64,000 nucleotides of DNA, taken from NCBI GenBank assembly GCA_026122225.1, contig JANEZZ010001850.1, positions 310,001-374,000 on the forward strand, given 5' to 3'. This document shows positions 33,575 through 43,088 of the stretch, piece after piece. This DNA comes from Heloderma charlesbogerti. Taxonomy: Eukaryota > Chordata > Lepidosauria > Squamata > Helodermatidae. The position numbers and the translations under genes were made by a program. The notes under the pieces were generated by a model that saw nothing but the letters and a program-made list of their open reading frames with translations, was not told the DNA's origin and did no database searches. How positions within the stretch are numbered: the first letter of the stretch is position 1; each line of letters starts with the position of its first letter.

Positions 33575-33710
33575 GAATCCGCTCTGGGTTTCAGTCAGAA
33601 CTCCAAAGGAGCTATCCAAGGTGCTGAACCCTATCCCCAAAATAGGTTCCGCACCCTGGATGGCTCCTTTAGAGTTCTATCTGGTTCTGGCTGAAACCCA
33701 GAGAGGATTC
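33575..33710. repeat. Long imperfect inverted repeat (foldback element)
   Basis: The left arm GAATCCGCTCTGGGTTTCAG... to about 33634 and the right arm from about 33642 to 33710 are inverted copies, with one gap of about 9 bases and few substitutions. Confidence 0.8.
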
Positions 33711-33909
33711 ACAGCCCCACTGACACTGGGGACACCAGCATCCAATCCTCTTTGGAAATACTGAAATTCCTATCTTATGGAGTAATGAGCAGACCTAAAA
33801 GCCAGCCCCAAGGTGTGATCCAGGGACAGGGCTCAGAGAGATTAAGGATAAGGAAGAGGACGGCAGTGGCAGCAGCTTTAGCTGTCTTGCTTAGCACTTC
33901 TCTTTACAA

Positions 33910-34049
33910 CAGGGATGGGGAATGTGTAGCCATCCAGCTGTTGTGTTGCTGGACTGCAGCACCCATTATCCCTCATCATTGCCCATACTGGCTAGGGCTG
34001 ATGGAAGCTGCAGTCCAACACCTGGAAAGCCCAATGTTCCCTATCCCTG
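33910..34049. mobile_element. Foldback MITE with CAGGGATGGGGAA ends
   Basis: Ends CAGGGATGGGGAATG and CCCTATCCCTG are inverted. Interior CAGCACCCATTATCCC / GGAAGCTGCAGTCCAACACC. The CAGGG ends suggest a hAT-type MITE. Confidence 0.72.
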
Positions 34050-34478
34050 CTTTACAGGGGCAGGCTGAAGGAGTACCAAACACCTGGAACTGTGCTGCTT
34101 TCAGTACCACTGCCCACCCCCTCTGCTAAACTGCTGTCTATCCCCTTCTGCCCCCTGGTAAGCTTTGCAAGAGCTTATCAGGGAGGCAATGGGATGGGGT
34201 GGGGTGGTGTCTTACCAGGGAGGTTGTTTGGGGGACTCACCAGAGGACACCTTGCCCATGGCCCTCTCAGACTTGGAGCTGGCCCTGAAATGTATCCATC
34301 ATCTGAAAGAATAATATCCACAGCAGACTAGCTAAAAGCATTGATAGACTGGAGAAGATTGGCGCTGGGAGAAATTAATGCCATAACTTCTAATATAGGT
34401 TCACATATATTCAGACATCACATTTATTCCACTGTGAAGCAGTGTCAGAAATGCTCTGAAAGCTTCCCTAGACTGTGT

Positions 34479-34840
34479 GCCTTTCTAGTGGCATTTATTG
34501 TGCACTCAGGAATCCTCACTCACAGTAGTTTGTGGGTGTTCTATGTGAGATTCTCCTCCTCCAGGTCCTCTCCTATTCTTTGGAATTATTTTAACATTTT
34601 GTTTTTCAATGAGCAAAGTCTGGTATTTCCGGGAATGGCAGCATGGAACCCTAGTGTAGTTGCGCAATCTGCTATACCATAGCACCACCTAGTGGTTGTG
34701 TAATGGAGCATATAGAAAGGAAGAAAAAGAAAAACCCTGGGGAAAAAAACTTATGTAAAGGTGCCAATCTTAATCCCAGAAATAATCCAGAAGCAGAAGC
34801 CTCAGTAAAGTGGCAGGTTAAAAGCCTCATGTAGAAAAGT
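34479..34840 (+). mobile_element. 0.38-kb MITE, family M380 copy 2
   Basis: Same layout as 8410-8032: TTTATTGTGCACTCAGG near the left end, CTCCTCCAGGTCCTCTCC, CATAGCACCACCTAGTGGTT, then GAAGCAGAAGCCTCAGTAAA and a right end CCTCATGTAGAAAAG. Confidence 0.65.
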
Positions 34841-34924
34841 TCTGTGTGAGATGTACAGGGAGAACAGCCTAGAGGTCTGAGACAGAGTTAGATGCACTCA
34901 TTGACAATTATGCCTTAAGAGCTG

Positions 34925-35010
34925 CAGTCTTATACCCACTTACTTGGAAGTAAGCCCCCCTGAACTCAGTGGGATTTACTTCTGAGTAAACTTACATAGG
35001 ATTGTGCTGC
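34925..35010. repeat. Short interspersed repeat (AGTAAGYCYYACTG type)
   Basis: CAGTCTTATACCCACTTAC, GGAAGTAAGCCCCCCTGAAC, TCAGTGGGATTTACTTCTGA and ACATAGGATTGTG in order. It lies immediately downstream of the first MROH coding exon. Confidence 0.65.
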
Positions 35011-35107
35011 ATGTGTGGCACTGCGAACACAATGTATGAAGAGGTGGAGCATAAGGAGAAGACAGCCTGGAAATAGAAGTCCTACTATTTATACTGAATA
35101 CTTGTAC

Positions 35108-35449
35108 CTTATTAAATTCTTCCTTAGCTGGCTGCAAGGAGATATCCTGATGATCCAAGTGCTTGCCTGCATCCTCTTGTTTCTGTTTCTCCTTTGGAAG
35201 GACATTGGAGGCTCTCTCTTGAATACTGGTTTTAGTTTTCAGCAGATAATACTTTTCTTTACCAGGCAGAAACTTATGAGCTGTATATGAATTTGCCTTC
35301 TTCTCCTGAGTCAAATCATCTAACTTGTCCTCAAAGGAAGTTTGCGTAGCCTGATCTAAGCAGATAAAGTCTGGTTCGCTGGCAAATGCCATGTTCAGCC
35401 CAACATGATGTGAGCCATAGGTCTTTCTTATCTTCTCTTTTACAACCAT
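35108..35449 (-). CDS. MROH-family gene, first recognised coding exon (N-terminal 114 codons)
   Basis: This is the most 5' coding exon seen of a minus-strand gene encoding a maestro heat-like repeat (MROH) protein. The ATG at 35449 begins MVVKEKIRKTYGSHH and the frame stays open for 114 codons to a donor (AAG then GTACAAG) at 35108. A pyrimidine-rich acceptor ending CCAAG lies just upstream, so the exon probably starts at 35456 with 7 bases of 5' UTR, and a non-coding leader exon should exist at higher coordinates. The encoded segment is polar and rich in K, E and Q, contains TSFEDKLDDLTQEKK, and shows no HEAT repeat, as expected for the variable N-terminus of the family. The exon ends in phase 0 and joins cleanly to 33226. 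Family assignment rests on the later exons; the exact MROH paralogue cannot be decided from here. Confidence 0.75.
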
Positions 35450-35819
35450 TGTTGTTCTTGGAGAAAAAAAACAATCCTGCTTTATCCTGTTATTATCACA
35501 GAACTTATGGATGCAATTCTAGACTGGTGAATATGGAGTTGCTGAAGGAAAGCCCATGACAAAATCCCTGCTACTCTCTCAGTAATGTATAGTTAAGGAA
35601 TTATCTGATGGAACATCATCACCTCTTGGGTTTCCTTACATCACCTTCCAGTAGCAGTCCGTAATGTGGAGTGGATGTGGATGCTGCAGATGACCATGCT
35701 AACACTTGGACATCCGTAGGTGTGACTAGGCAGTGCACCCAGCATCAGGGGCAAGACAAAGAAGACTAAATCCCTACTCCCAATTACTCACATGATTCCC
35801 CCTTCATGAGACGAAAGGA

Positions 35820-36192
35820 ATTTCTACACAAGGCTTTTATTGTGTGCTCATGATTGGTCAATCACATTTTTTGTGGGTCCTTTATACAAAGTTGTCAACC
35901 TCCAGGGCCTCTCCCTTGCTTTCTTGCCATTATAGCAATGTAATTCTCACCAGGGATAATGCAATAAGAGATTTTATCATGCTTTGAAGCATGATAAATT
36001 TCCAGTGAATTTCTGGAATCCCACTTTATCACAGCACCATCTAGTGGCTGTTTAAAGAAACATATAGAACTTGCCCAGAAAGACAAAACCCAGAAACAAC
36101 CACACGCAAAGGAGGCGAGCTTAATCCCTCAAGGAATCCGGAAGCAGAAGCCCCAGTAAAGGTGTGGGATTTTAACCTGGTGTGGAAAAGCT
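35820..36192 (+). mobile_element. 0.38-kb MITE, family M380 copy 3
   Basis: Left end TTTCTACACAAGGCTTTTAT; interior CACAGCACCATCTAGTGGCT, GAAGCAGAAGCCCCAGTAAA; right end GTGTGGAAAAGCTC. A small local hairpin (ATCATGCTTTGAAGCATGAT) sits near 35980. Confidence 0.7.
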
Positions 36193-36246
36193 CTAAGAGT
36201 GCTTTCTGGACAAGGCTTTGATAGTGCTACCACCTTGCCTCAAAAT

Positions 36247-36791
36247 TGTCAGGATTCCCCTGTTGCCTACTGAATACTCCAACAGCCAAATCAACACTCA
36301 GACAAAAGGGCTGCTTTCCAAGGCTTTAATTCCATTTACCCTAATGAGGCATGCAGATGCTAATTGCTAGAGACTCAGAGAACTACAAAGGAACAGCCAT
36401 CTGGGGGTTTCTGAGGGTTAGGACGTCAGTTGATCTCCGTTTGGGAAAAGGGCAGCAATTCTCTGAACTTAAGGGGTGGGAGGGGAAGATCTCCCCCTCT
36501 CCCGTGATGCTTCTGGGCGCAGCTATTGAGGTTGAGCCAATCGGGCTGAGCGCTGAAGCTCAGCTAATGCGATCTCCTGCTTGTGCCTGCGTCTGCGCCT
36601 CGCATCTAAAAGTTCAGGTTGTCCTTCCCTTTCCACGCCTTGTTTGCTGTCACTCCCAGGGATGTGAGAAGGGGGGGAGCTTCTCCAGTTGCGCCTCCGA
36701 AGTTTGGGAAAGTTCCTCCTGCACGAATTGCCTCTCTTCCTCAGAATCAGAGCTGCTTTGAGACTCTATGGGCTCAGATACAACCCTGACA
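36247..36791 (-). mobile_element. Solo LTR, same family as 9522-10050, minus orientation
   Basis: Ends TGTCAGGATTCCCC (left) and AACCCTGACA (right) form the inverted LTR ends. Flanks AAAAT and AAAGT are a 5-bp duplication with one mismatch. On the minus strand the first bases encode SEPIESQSSSDSEEE, the block conserved in the LTR at 9522. Later stops and indels break the rest of that frame. It is more diverged, hence older or less constrained, than the first copy. Confidence 0.78.
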
Positions 36792-36796
36792 AAAGT

Positions 36797-37200
36797 CAGA
36801 CTACACATTATGCAAATTGTGTAGCATGTAGCTGAAGGGTAGCTTTCCATTTCCTTGAGTGTAAGAACATGTGGCCCTGATTTGAATCAGGACCACCATG
36901 CACCAGGAGTGAAGGATTAAATCTACCCTCCCAATTCTGCCCCCCAGTTGCCCCCTGGGGGGGGGGAGTTAAAAAAGAAAAAAGTTTCCATTAGAGACTT
37001 TTTTTTCTTTTGTTCCCCGCCCCCCGGTGGCGATGGTAGGGAATTTCAGGAAATAATGGGAGGAGTTTAATCCTCCCCTCCAGGTGCATAGTGGTCTCAA
37101 TCTGAATTGGGGCCATGCACGTTTACACTAGAGTAAATGAAACGCTAAACTTCAGCTACACTCTACATGATTAGCATAACATATAGTTTAGTCCATATTC
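36797..37200. mobile_element. MITE with CACATTATG-type ends
   Basis: The left end (CTACACATTATGCAAATTGTGTAGC) and the right end (GCTACACTCTACATGATTAGC) are imperfect inverted repeats. The interior has G/C homopolymers and CTGATTTGAATCAGGACC / TCTGAATTGGGGCC. A similar unit is at 2190-2495, and related ends occur at 50565 and 51390. Confidence 0.5.
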
Positions 37201-37224
37201 ACAGAATTTTACGGGGCGGGGGGA

Positions 37225-37370
37225 GATGATTTCATCTTCTACTCGTAACCCTCTGGTGTTTTTCCACTGTTTTTTTTTTCCTTACGATGGAAAATCCGTT
37301 AAGGAAAAAAAGACAGAATTGTTGCACAATGCCTTCTGACAGGAGCCTCAGTCTGGAAGCATCATAACAT
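37225..37370. repeat. MITE-like repeat related to 17685-17897
   Basis: ACTCGTAACCCTCTGGTGTT, the T-rich patch with CCTTACGATGG, AAAATCCGTTAAGG and AGTCTGGAAGCATC occur in the same order as in the earlier copy. Confidence 0.5.
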
Positions 37371-37892
37371 ATGAAGGGGATTTATATATTTTATCATATT
37401 ATTCCATAGCAGCATGTTACAAATAGAGAAGCAGAAACCTGGAATTTTTACCAGACCTCCAATTTCACTGCAGTGTCTAGTTCTACCTGATGTAAGAGTG
37501 ATGATCTAACTGTTTGAAGCAAGCCAGATATTGATCTTTCCTAGATTTTAATTTAGCAGTTATCAAAGTGCATTACAAGTCTCATACATAGAGAAGTGGA
37601 AATTCATTCCAAATCACATGCAGTTATGTTTTTAGGGATTATTTCCCTCCCGGACATAAAAGAACGGCCAAATCCAAATGCCTTTGATTTTCAAACACCT
37701 ACAAAATAAATCTGGATGAACTAGAATCAGACATCTAGCATAAAATGAAACAAAGCTTAACACACCCAACATACAAGGATGTAGCTACTTGGCCATCAAA
37801 CTAAAAAGAATGAAAATACACATTAAGTAATCAAGACTTCTGGAATGTTTCAACAGAAAAGAGTTCGAATTGACTAAAGAAAGTTCAAAATA

Positions 37893-37946
37893 GCAGCAGC
37901 AGCAGCAGCAGCAGCAGCAAGAAGAAGAAGAAGAAGAAGAAGAAGA
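37893..37946 (+). repeat. (CAG)n(AAG)n compound trinucleotide repeat
   Basis: About nine CAG units directly followed by about eight or nine AAG units. Confidence 0.95.
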
Positions 37947-38601
37947 CTGTAGAACAGATCAGCTGATATGCCTGGCACCAGCAAAACCCTGATGAGCTAA
38001 TGGAGGCTACAGAAGCAACTGACTACATGGGGCTATCTACTTACAAGTCTGCATGGTTGGAACCAGTGTTATATATTTCCCTTTCTGTTGCAGCAGTTTC
38101 TGCCTCACTGGAATGTGGTAATGAAAGGATCACTGCTCATCAGGGCACAGGTCACAATGGATTTCATCACGTCACAGCTTCTGTGGCTACCATGGAAACT
38201 ATATTACCAAGGCTGCCCTGTGTGCCAATGGTTGTCATGGGTATCACTGGGGCTACGAACTGAGGCAGTGTTATTTTCAGTGGCAGAAACTCAAGAGCCC
38301 AAGAGATTTTAAAGATTCCCTTTTATTGCAAAGAAGACTAACTAGAACGGCTTCAGGAATGGAGAATCTCTCTTAAGCAAAGGACAAAAGAAACCTGGCC
38401 TGTTTTGACTTTGAAAAAATAAGATAAGAAAGAATAGGACTAGTTTACAAATTCACTGGAGGGGCTGCAGGGATTTTAAACAAAGAAGAATTAATTGGGG
38501 TGAATAAGACCATGGCTGCAACCATAAAGGGCTACCCACTAGTTAATTAAAAAAAAAACAACAGTTGGAAATCAGAAGACAGTTTTCTACCATTAGATTA
38601 G

Positions 38602-38725
38602 GTGTGGGCAATTTGTGGCCCACCAGATGCTTTTGCCTACAGTTCCCATCAGGCCTAGCCAATGGTGACGAATAATGGGAGTTGCAGGCCAAAATATCTG
38701 AAAGGCCACAAGCTGCCGCCTGCTG
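38602..38725. mobile_element. Foldback MITE (GGCCTAAAACTCCCATC type)
   Basis: GTGGGCAATTTGTGGCCCAC, CAGTTCCCATCAGGCCTAGC, then ATGGGAGTTGCAGGCCAAAA and GGCCACAAGCTGCCGCC. Confidence 0.7.
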
Positions 38726-38729
38726 CATT

Positions 38730-40380
38730 AGAGGTATAGAATTCTAGAATGGATTCTCACAAATTGCTATTTTGCAATGACAACAAAGAAACGAACTGGT
38801 TTTATGACAGAGCTGGATCTATTTATGACAACTATTTTTGTTTCCTGCAAACACTTTACAAGGGGTTATCTGAACAGTACAGCAAGACAGGTATGCATTC
38901 ATAGTTATTCACTCTTAGGCAAATGACAACACTTTCCCAGTATGGTTCCTGGTGGTTGTAGTCCTTTCATCATTGGCTTGTTCCGAGGACAATAACCACA
39001 TATTGGGGGAGACCTTAACGATGAGGAAAAACTCAGCTCAGTCTCCGATGAAGCAAAATCCACTGGAGATCGAGAACACCCTCAGATGCTGCGGTAGCAG
39101 TGGTTGTCAAGGAACTAAGGGGGAAGAGTGGGAGACACACCTTTTGAGCATGTGCATTGAAGGTAAAGGCCCGGTTCCCATCAAAATTCTGCAAAGGTCA
39201 AGAACAGGGGTGGGCTCCTGCAGCCCCCCACCACTGCTACCACTGTGCTGTTGAAATTTGCAGTGACAGCAGCACAATAATCACCAATTGTCAGTGATTT
39301 TCAGCAGCAAACCGCTACAGAATGCCACAATGGCCAAATTTAGCTTGTTTTCAACCTGAATTGGTGGCAACTCTGTAATTATTTTGCCACCACCAAATTG
39401 CATAGTGCTGTGGCAGGAATGCAGCCTGCTGTGTGCATGAAAATAACCTCCGGACCTGCTGAAGTTGCCAACCTCTGCTCTAGAATGTTCCGGATGAAGC
39501 TCAGCACAGGTGCGAAAGCCAAATGTGCAAGTCACAGAGACCACAAAGGAGAACAGCAGAGATGCTGAAATGATAAATGCAGAATTTAAACAGCTGCGTA
39601 TGTCTGTTTGCAGCAGACTGATCAATGTAAGGCTATTCCCACCCATGCAAAGCCGGGTCCATTCACTAGTTACAAATAAACTAAGGCAAAAACAAATTGA
39701 AGCAGCAGCTTCAGATGTGCATGCTTGATCATTATATGGCTTTTGATTGAACTGTAGACACCAACCCTATAAACAGAAAGGAAAAGAAAAATGCACACAC
39801 AATGATTTGGATGTCAGTTCATAATAATGCTTTGCACAAAGTACTTGTCATTAAAATCCATCTGGACTGAGCTGATTAATTCTTGGAGCACAGGTGCAGG
39901 CTTCATCAAGTAGGAGATGTGAAGATGAAAGGATCTTTGACAGCAGAGAACCAAGAAACAGCACTGTCAACAATATCAGTGCATACATGATGCTGCCAAG
40001 CCCTAGATCGCTATGATTTTCCATTATTTATCTCATTACTTGTATTTTCCACAAGCCAACTATATATACTGTATGTTTTAAAAGTAGCTAGGGAACAAAT
40101 GCATGTCACTGGGTCATTCAAAAGTACCTATACAGCTGGAATGGTTAAAAAGTAGCTTCTGTCCCATATAACCCCCACTTCGGCACTGTGAGATGAATGG
40201 ATGGTTCTTTGCATGGAGAGCTGCCTCTTTCTGTGGTTACATCATGTGGTTCTTACTGAGTCAAAGCTTTCTCAGTAGTGCTGCTATGCAATAGCTGCTA
40301 TGGTTGCCAAGCTCAAAGCTGGAGGAGAAGATTTACAGAACTTTAAATCACCCAATGTGTCAGGAGAGGAGGCAGCTTTC
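38730..40380. other. Non-coding stretch, nothing recognised
   Basis: Short frames on both strands without motifs. A 72-codon plus frame at 39510-39728 (ETTKENSRDAEMINAEFK) looks protein-like but has no homology I can name and no matching splice sites. A promoter or leader exon of the MROH gene could lie here unseen. Confidence 0.35.
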
Positions 40381-40404
40381 ACTTATTCTGCCTGTTTCCT
40401 CCCC

Positions 40405-40690
40405 AGCCATGTCAGGGCCGGCCTGACCAGCTGGCAGAATGAGGCACCTGCCTCAAGCAGCTGATTTGAGATGTCATGGAAGGGGAGCAAATTGTTGGTT
40501 ATTTGATGTATTATTGTTGAATTTCTAGTCCCAGGGAGATGCGCTTGTGGGATTTTCTGTCTCAGGGGCCAACATAACTTGACCAGCCTTGAGTACCATC
40601 CACCTTGAGCTGGGGACAGAGGGAGGGGGGGCGCCATTTCCTATTCCACCTCAGGTAGCAAAATGTCTTAGGCTGGCCCTGAGTTATATC
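40405..40690 (+). repeat. Interspersed repeat of the gaggca/GGCTGGCC family
   Basis: Starts GGGCCGGCCTGACCAGC and GAGGCACCTGCCTCAAGCAG and ends TCAGGTAGCAAAATGTCTTA GGCTGGCCCTGAG, so the ends are roughly inverted. Parallel to 5500-5770. Confidence 0.5.
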
Positions 40691-40983
40691 ATCCAGCACC
40701 CTCCCCTGCTTGCTGTATGGCATACCTGGAGCCCTCATTAATTACAGCAGGATGTGAGGGGATGGACGGAGGACAGGACAAAGGAGGGAATGGGAAGGAG
40801 AAATTGTAGCTGCCTTATCTCCTGCCACACTGGGAGATCTGAAGACCCAACTGGAGCATATTTTCCAGCTTCAAATCTGGGTACCCAAACAACTGTCCCC
40901 TCACCTGAAAAATCCTTTATTTTATCACAGGATTTGGGCAAGCTAGCTTTTAGTCTGATAATATGCCAGTGATGTTACTAGCT

Positions 40984-41340
40984 CAGGAGTGGGTAAGAAC
41001 AGGCCCAAGGGCCAAATCTGTCCTCCCTGGCGTCCAAGCCAGCCCTTTGGGATTCCCCAGAGGGCTCCACCCCCTTCCAATGGCTCCACCCCCTTCCCCC
41101 AGCTAACAGTCATTCTGTGACTTCCTAGTTTTGCATGTTTTCTTCCCATTCTAAAAGGTTGAAATGCCTCTCCTAAGGCTACGCTACTGGAGTAAGAGCT
41201 TGAAGCTAAAATATGCTGGGGAGGTTTGTATATTTGGCCCCACCCTATTTGCCTTTGCCGCTACCCACTGGAACGCGGCTCCTGAGACTTTCTCTGAAAT
41301 GGCATTTGGCCCTCAGGCTGAAATAGGTTCCACACCCCTG
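40984..41340. mobile_element. hAT-like MITE with target-site duplication
   Basis: Begins CAGGAGTGGGTAAGAAC and ends GGTTCCACACCCCTG. Flanks TACTAGCT (40976-40983) and TACTAGGA (41341-41348) agree at 6 of 8 positions, as expected for a degraded 8-bp duplication. No coding capacity. Confidence 0.65.
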
Positions 41341-41604
41341 TACTAGGATGTCAGTAGTTATGATGGGAAGGATTAACATTCTACCGCTATGCATCTATTT
41401 TCTCAATATTCCCTGTTTTATATTCAGCATCAACATTTCACATCCAAAGTGAAACAATTAACACAGTGGGTTCCAAAGGTGCCCTTCCATGAACAGAAGG
41501 ATTTGGTCCAGTGGAGGCTCCTGCCAATGCAGAGGTGGGCAAACTTTTTGCTCCCAAGAGATGCATGTAGCAATAGGCAGTGGCTTGGGGGTCACACCCC
41601 ACAT

Positions 41605-41978
41605 ATTTTATTTATTTATTTATTTACAATATTATATACTGCTCCACATCAGAAGATTTCGGTGTGGTGAACAACAAAGATAAATGAATAAAACACCAGG
41701 TTAAAAAAGTTAAAACAGTTTTTAAAAAGAAATTCCAGTAAGGTTGAATTTAATAACCTGGCCTGCCTGACCTCCAAAGGCATGGAGTTTCACAGGAAGG
41801 GGGCCACCACACCGAAGGCTCTTTTCCTGGTGGACTCCAATTGGGCCATGGGTCCATGTGGAACCACCAGGAATATGCCCGCTGATTACCTCAGTGACTG
41901 GGCAGGTTGGTAAAGAAGGAGGCACTCTCTCAGGTATCCTGGTCCCAAGTTGTTTAGGGCTTTGTACACTAGTACTAA
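41605..41978 (-). repeat. L2-like LINE 3' end, minus orientation
   Basis: A TTTA tail run, TATACTGCTCCACATCAG, then inverted coding remnants including GGGGCCACCACACCGAAGG and TCCCAAGTTGTTTAGGGC. Directly abuts the BovB 5' sequence that starts near 41981. Confidence 0.6.
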
Positions 41979-41980
41979 TA

Positions 41981-42054
41981 CCTTCCCCTTCATAGATCAC
42001 TGCCTTGTTGTGGCGAAGGGGCTTGCGTAACTCGGTGAAGCCATAAGCTATGCC
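41981..42054 (+). mobile_element. BovB 5' leader segment, separated from its body by an L2 insertion
   Basis: CTTCATAGATCACTGCCTTG, GGCGAAGGGGCTTGCGTAAC and AGCTATGCCG are recognisable BovB 5' sequence. The continuation, TGCAGGGCCACCCAAGACGG, is found only after the L2-like element, at 43089. Confidence 0.75.
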
Positions 42055-42946
42055 GCTGGGGGCTATCATCAGGAGGTTTGGGGTGCAGTGTCATCAATAT
42101 GCGGATGACACGCAGCTCTACCTCTCATTCAAATCTTCACCAAGGTTGGCCATAGAATCCCTGTCCAAATGTCTGGAGACGGTGAGTGGCTGGATGGGGA
42201 GGAATAAGCTGAAGCTGAACCCTGACAAGACCGAGGTACTTTTGGTGGGAGACAAGAGGAGGCTGGGGGATGTTGACCTGGTGTTGAATGGGGTATGGCT
42301 ACCCTTGAAAGACCAGGTCCGCAGCCTGGGGGTCATTTTGGACTCCCAGCTGTCCATGGAGGCTCAGGTGTCAGCTGTGAGCCGGACAGCGCTGTATCAA
42401 CTCTATCTGATACGGCGGCTGCGCCCCCTCCTTCCCGACCATCTGCTCCCATCGGTAGTACATGCCCTGGTCTCCTCTCGTTTAGACTACTGTAATGTGC
42501 TCTACGTGGGGTTACCCTTGAAGACGGTTTGGAAGCTGCAGCTGGTACAGAACGCGGCGGCTCGCCTGATTAAAGGCAGCCGCCGGCGAGATCACATCAC
42601 TCCAGTGCTGAAGGAGTTGCACTGGTTACCAGTTGTTTTCCGGGCCAAATTCAAGGTGTTGGTTTTGACCTTTAAAACCCTATATGGTTCCGGCCCAGCC
42701 TATCTTAAGGAGCGCCTCCAGCAACACCAGACAGGCCGCTTAACAAGATCAGCCTCGGATGGCCTTCTCTCTGTCCCATCAGCCAGGACAGCTAGACTGG
42801 TGGGGACGAGGGAGAGGGCCTTTTCTGTGGTGGCCCCCACTCTGTGGAACTCCCTCCCTAGGGAACTCCGTCATGCCCCCTCTTTAATGAGCTTCCGTTG
42901 TGCATTAAAAACGTGGTTGTTCAGGCAGGCATTTGGGGTGGGTTAG
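42050..42946 (+). CDS. L2-like LINE reverse transcriptase, C-terminal portion (intact frame)
   Basis: 298 codons without a stop. The first two codons come from the flanking BovB, so the LINE part begins LGAIIRRFGVQCHQYADDTQ. YADD is the palm active site, followed by NPDKTEVLLVGDKRR, the LGVILDSQLSMEAQVS block (thumb region), LVSSRLDYCNVLYVGLPLKT, and the terminal RERAFSVVAPTLWNSLPREL and FRCALKTWLFRQAF. This order is typical of the L2/CR1 group of LINEs. The upstream fingers and the endonuclease are missing, so this 5'-truncated copy cannot move by itself. The lack of any stop suggests a recent insertion. Confidence 0.85.
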   Translation: MPLGAIIRRFGVQCHQYADDTQLYLSFKSSPRLAIESLSKCLETVSGWMGRNKLKLNPDKTEVLLVGDKRRLGDVDLVLNGVWLPLKDQVRSLGVILDSQLSMEAQVSAVSRTALYQLYLIRRLRPLLPDHLLPSVVHALVSSRLDYCNVLYVGLPLKTVWKLQLVQNAAARLIKGSRRRDHITPVLKELHWLPVVFRAKFKVLVLTFKTLYGSGPAYLKERLQQHQTGRLTRSASDGLLSVPSARTARLVGTRERAFSVVAPTLWNSLPRELRHAPSLMSFRCALKTWLFRQAFGVG

Positions 42947-43088
42947 GGTATTTAAAAAAAAAAATTATGGTAGAATTTTATTGTTTTAAATTGTTTTATG
43001 GTGTGTTGTACATCGCCCAGAGTGGCTGGGTGGCCAGCCAGATGGGCGATTAATAAATTTAATAAATAATAATAATAATAATAATAAT
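42055..43088 (+). mobile_element. L2-like LINE, 5'-truncated, inserted into BovB
   Basis: A young-looking insertion: an uninterrupted reverse-transcriptase C-terminal frame (42055-42946), then a 3' UTR with TACATCGCCCAGAGTGGCTG and GATTAATAAATTT and an AAT-repeat tail (43060-43088). BovB sequence resumes right after the tail. Confidence 0.85.

Noticed and set aside
39510..39728. 72-codon plus frame with protein-like composition
   Set aside because: No recognisable family, no splice pair and no second exon; evidence too thin to call a gene.
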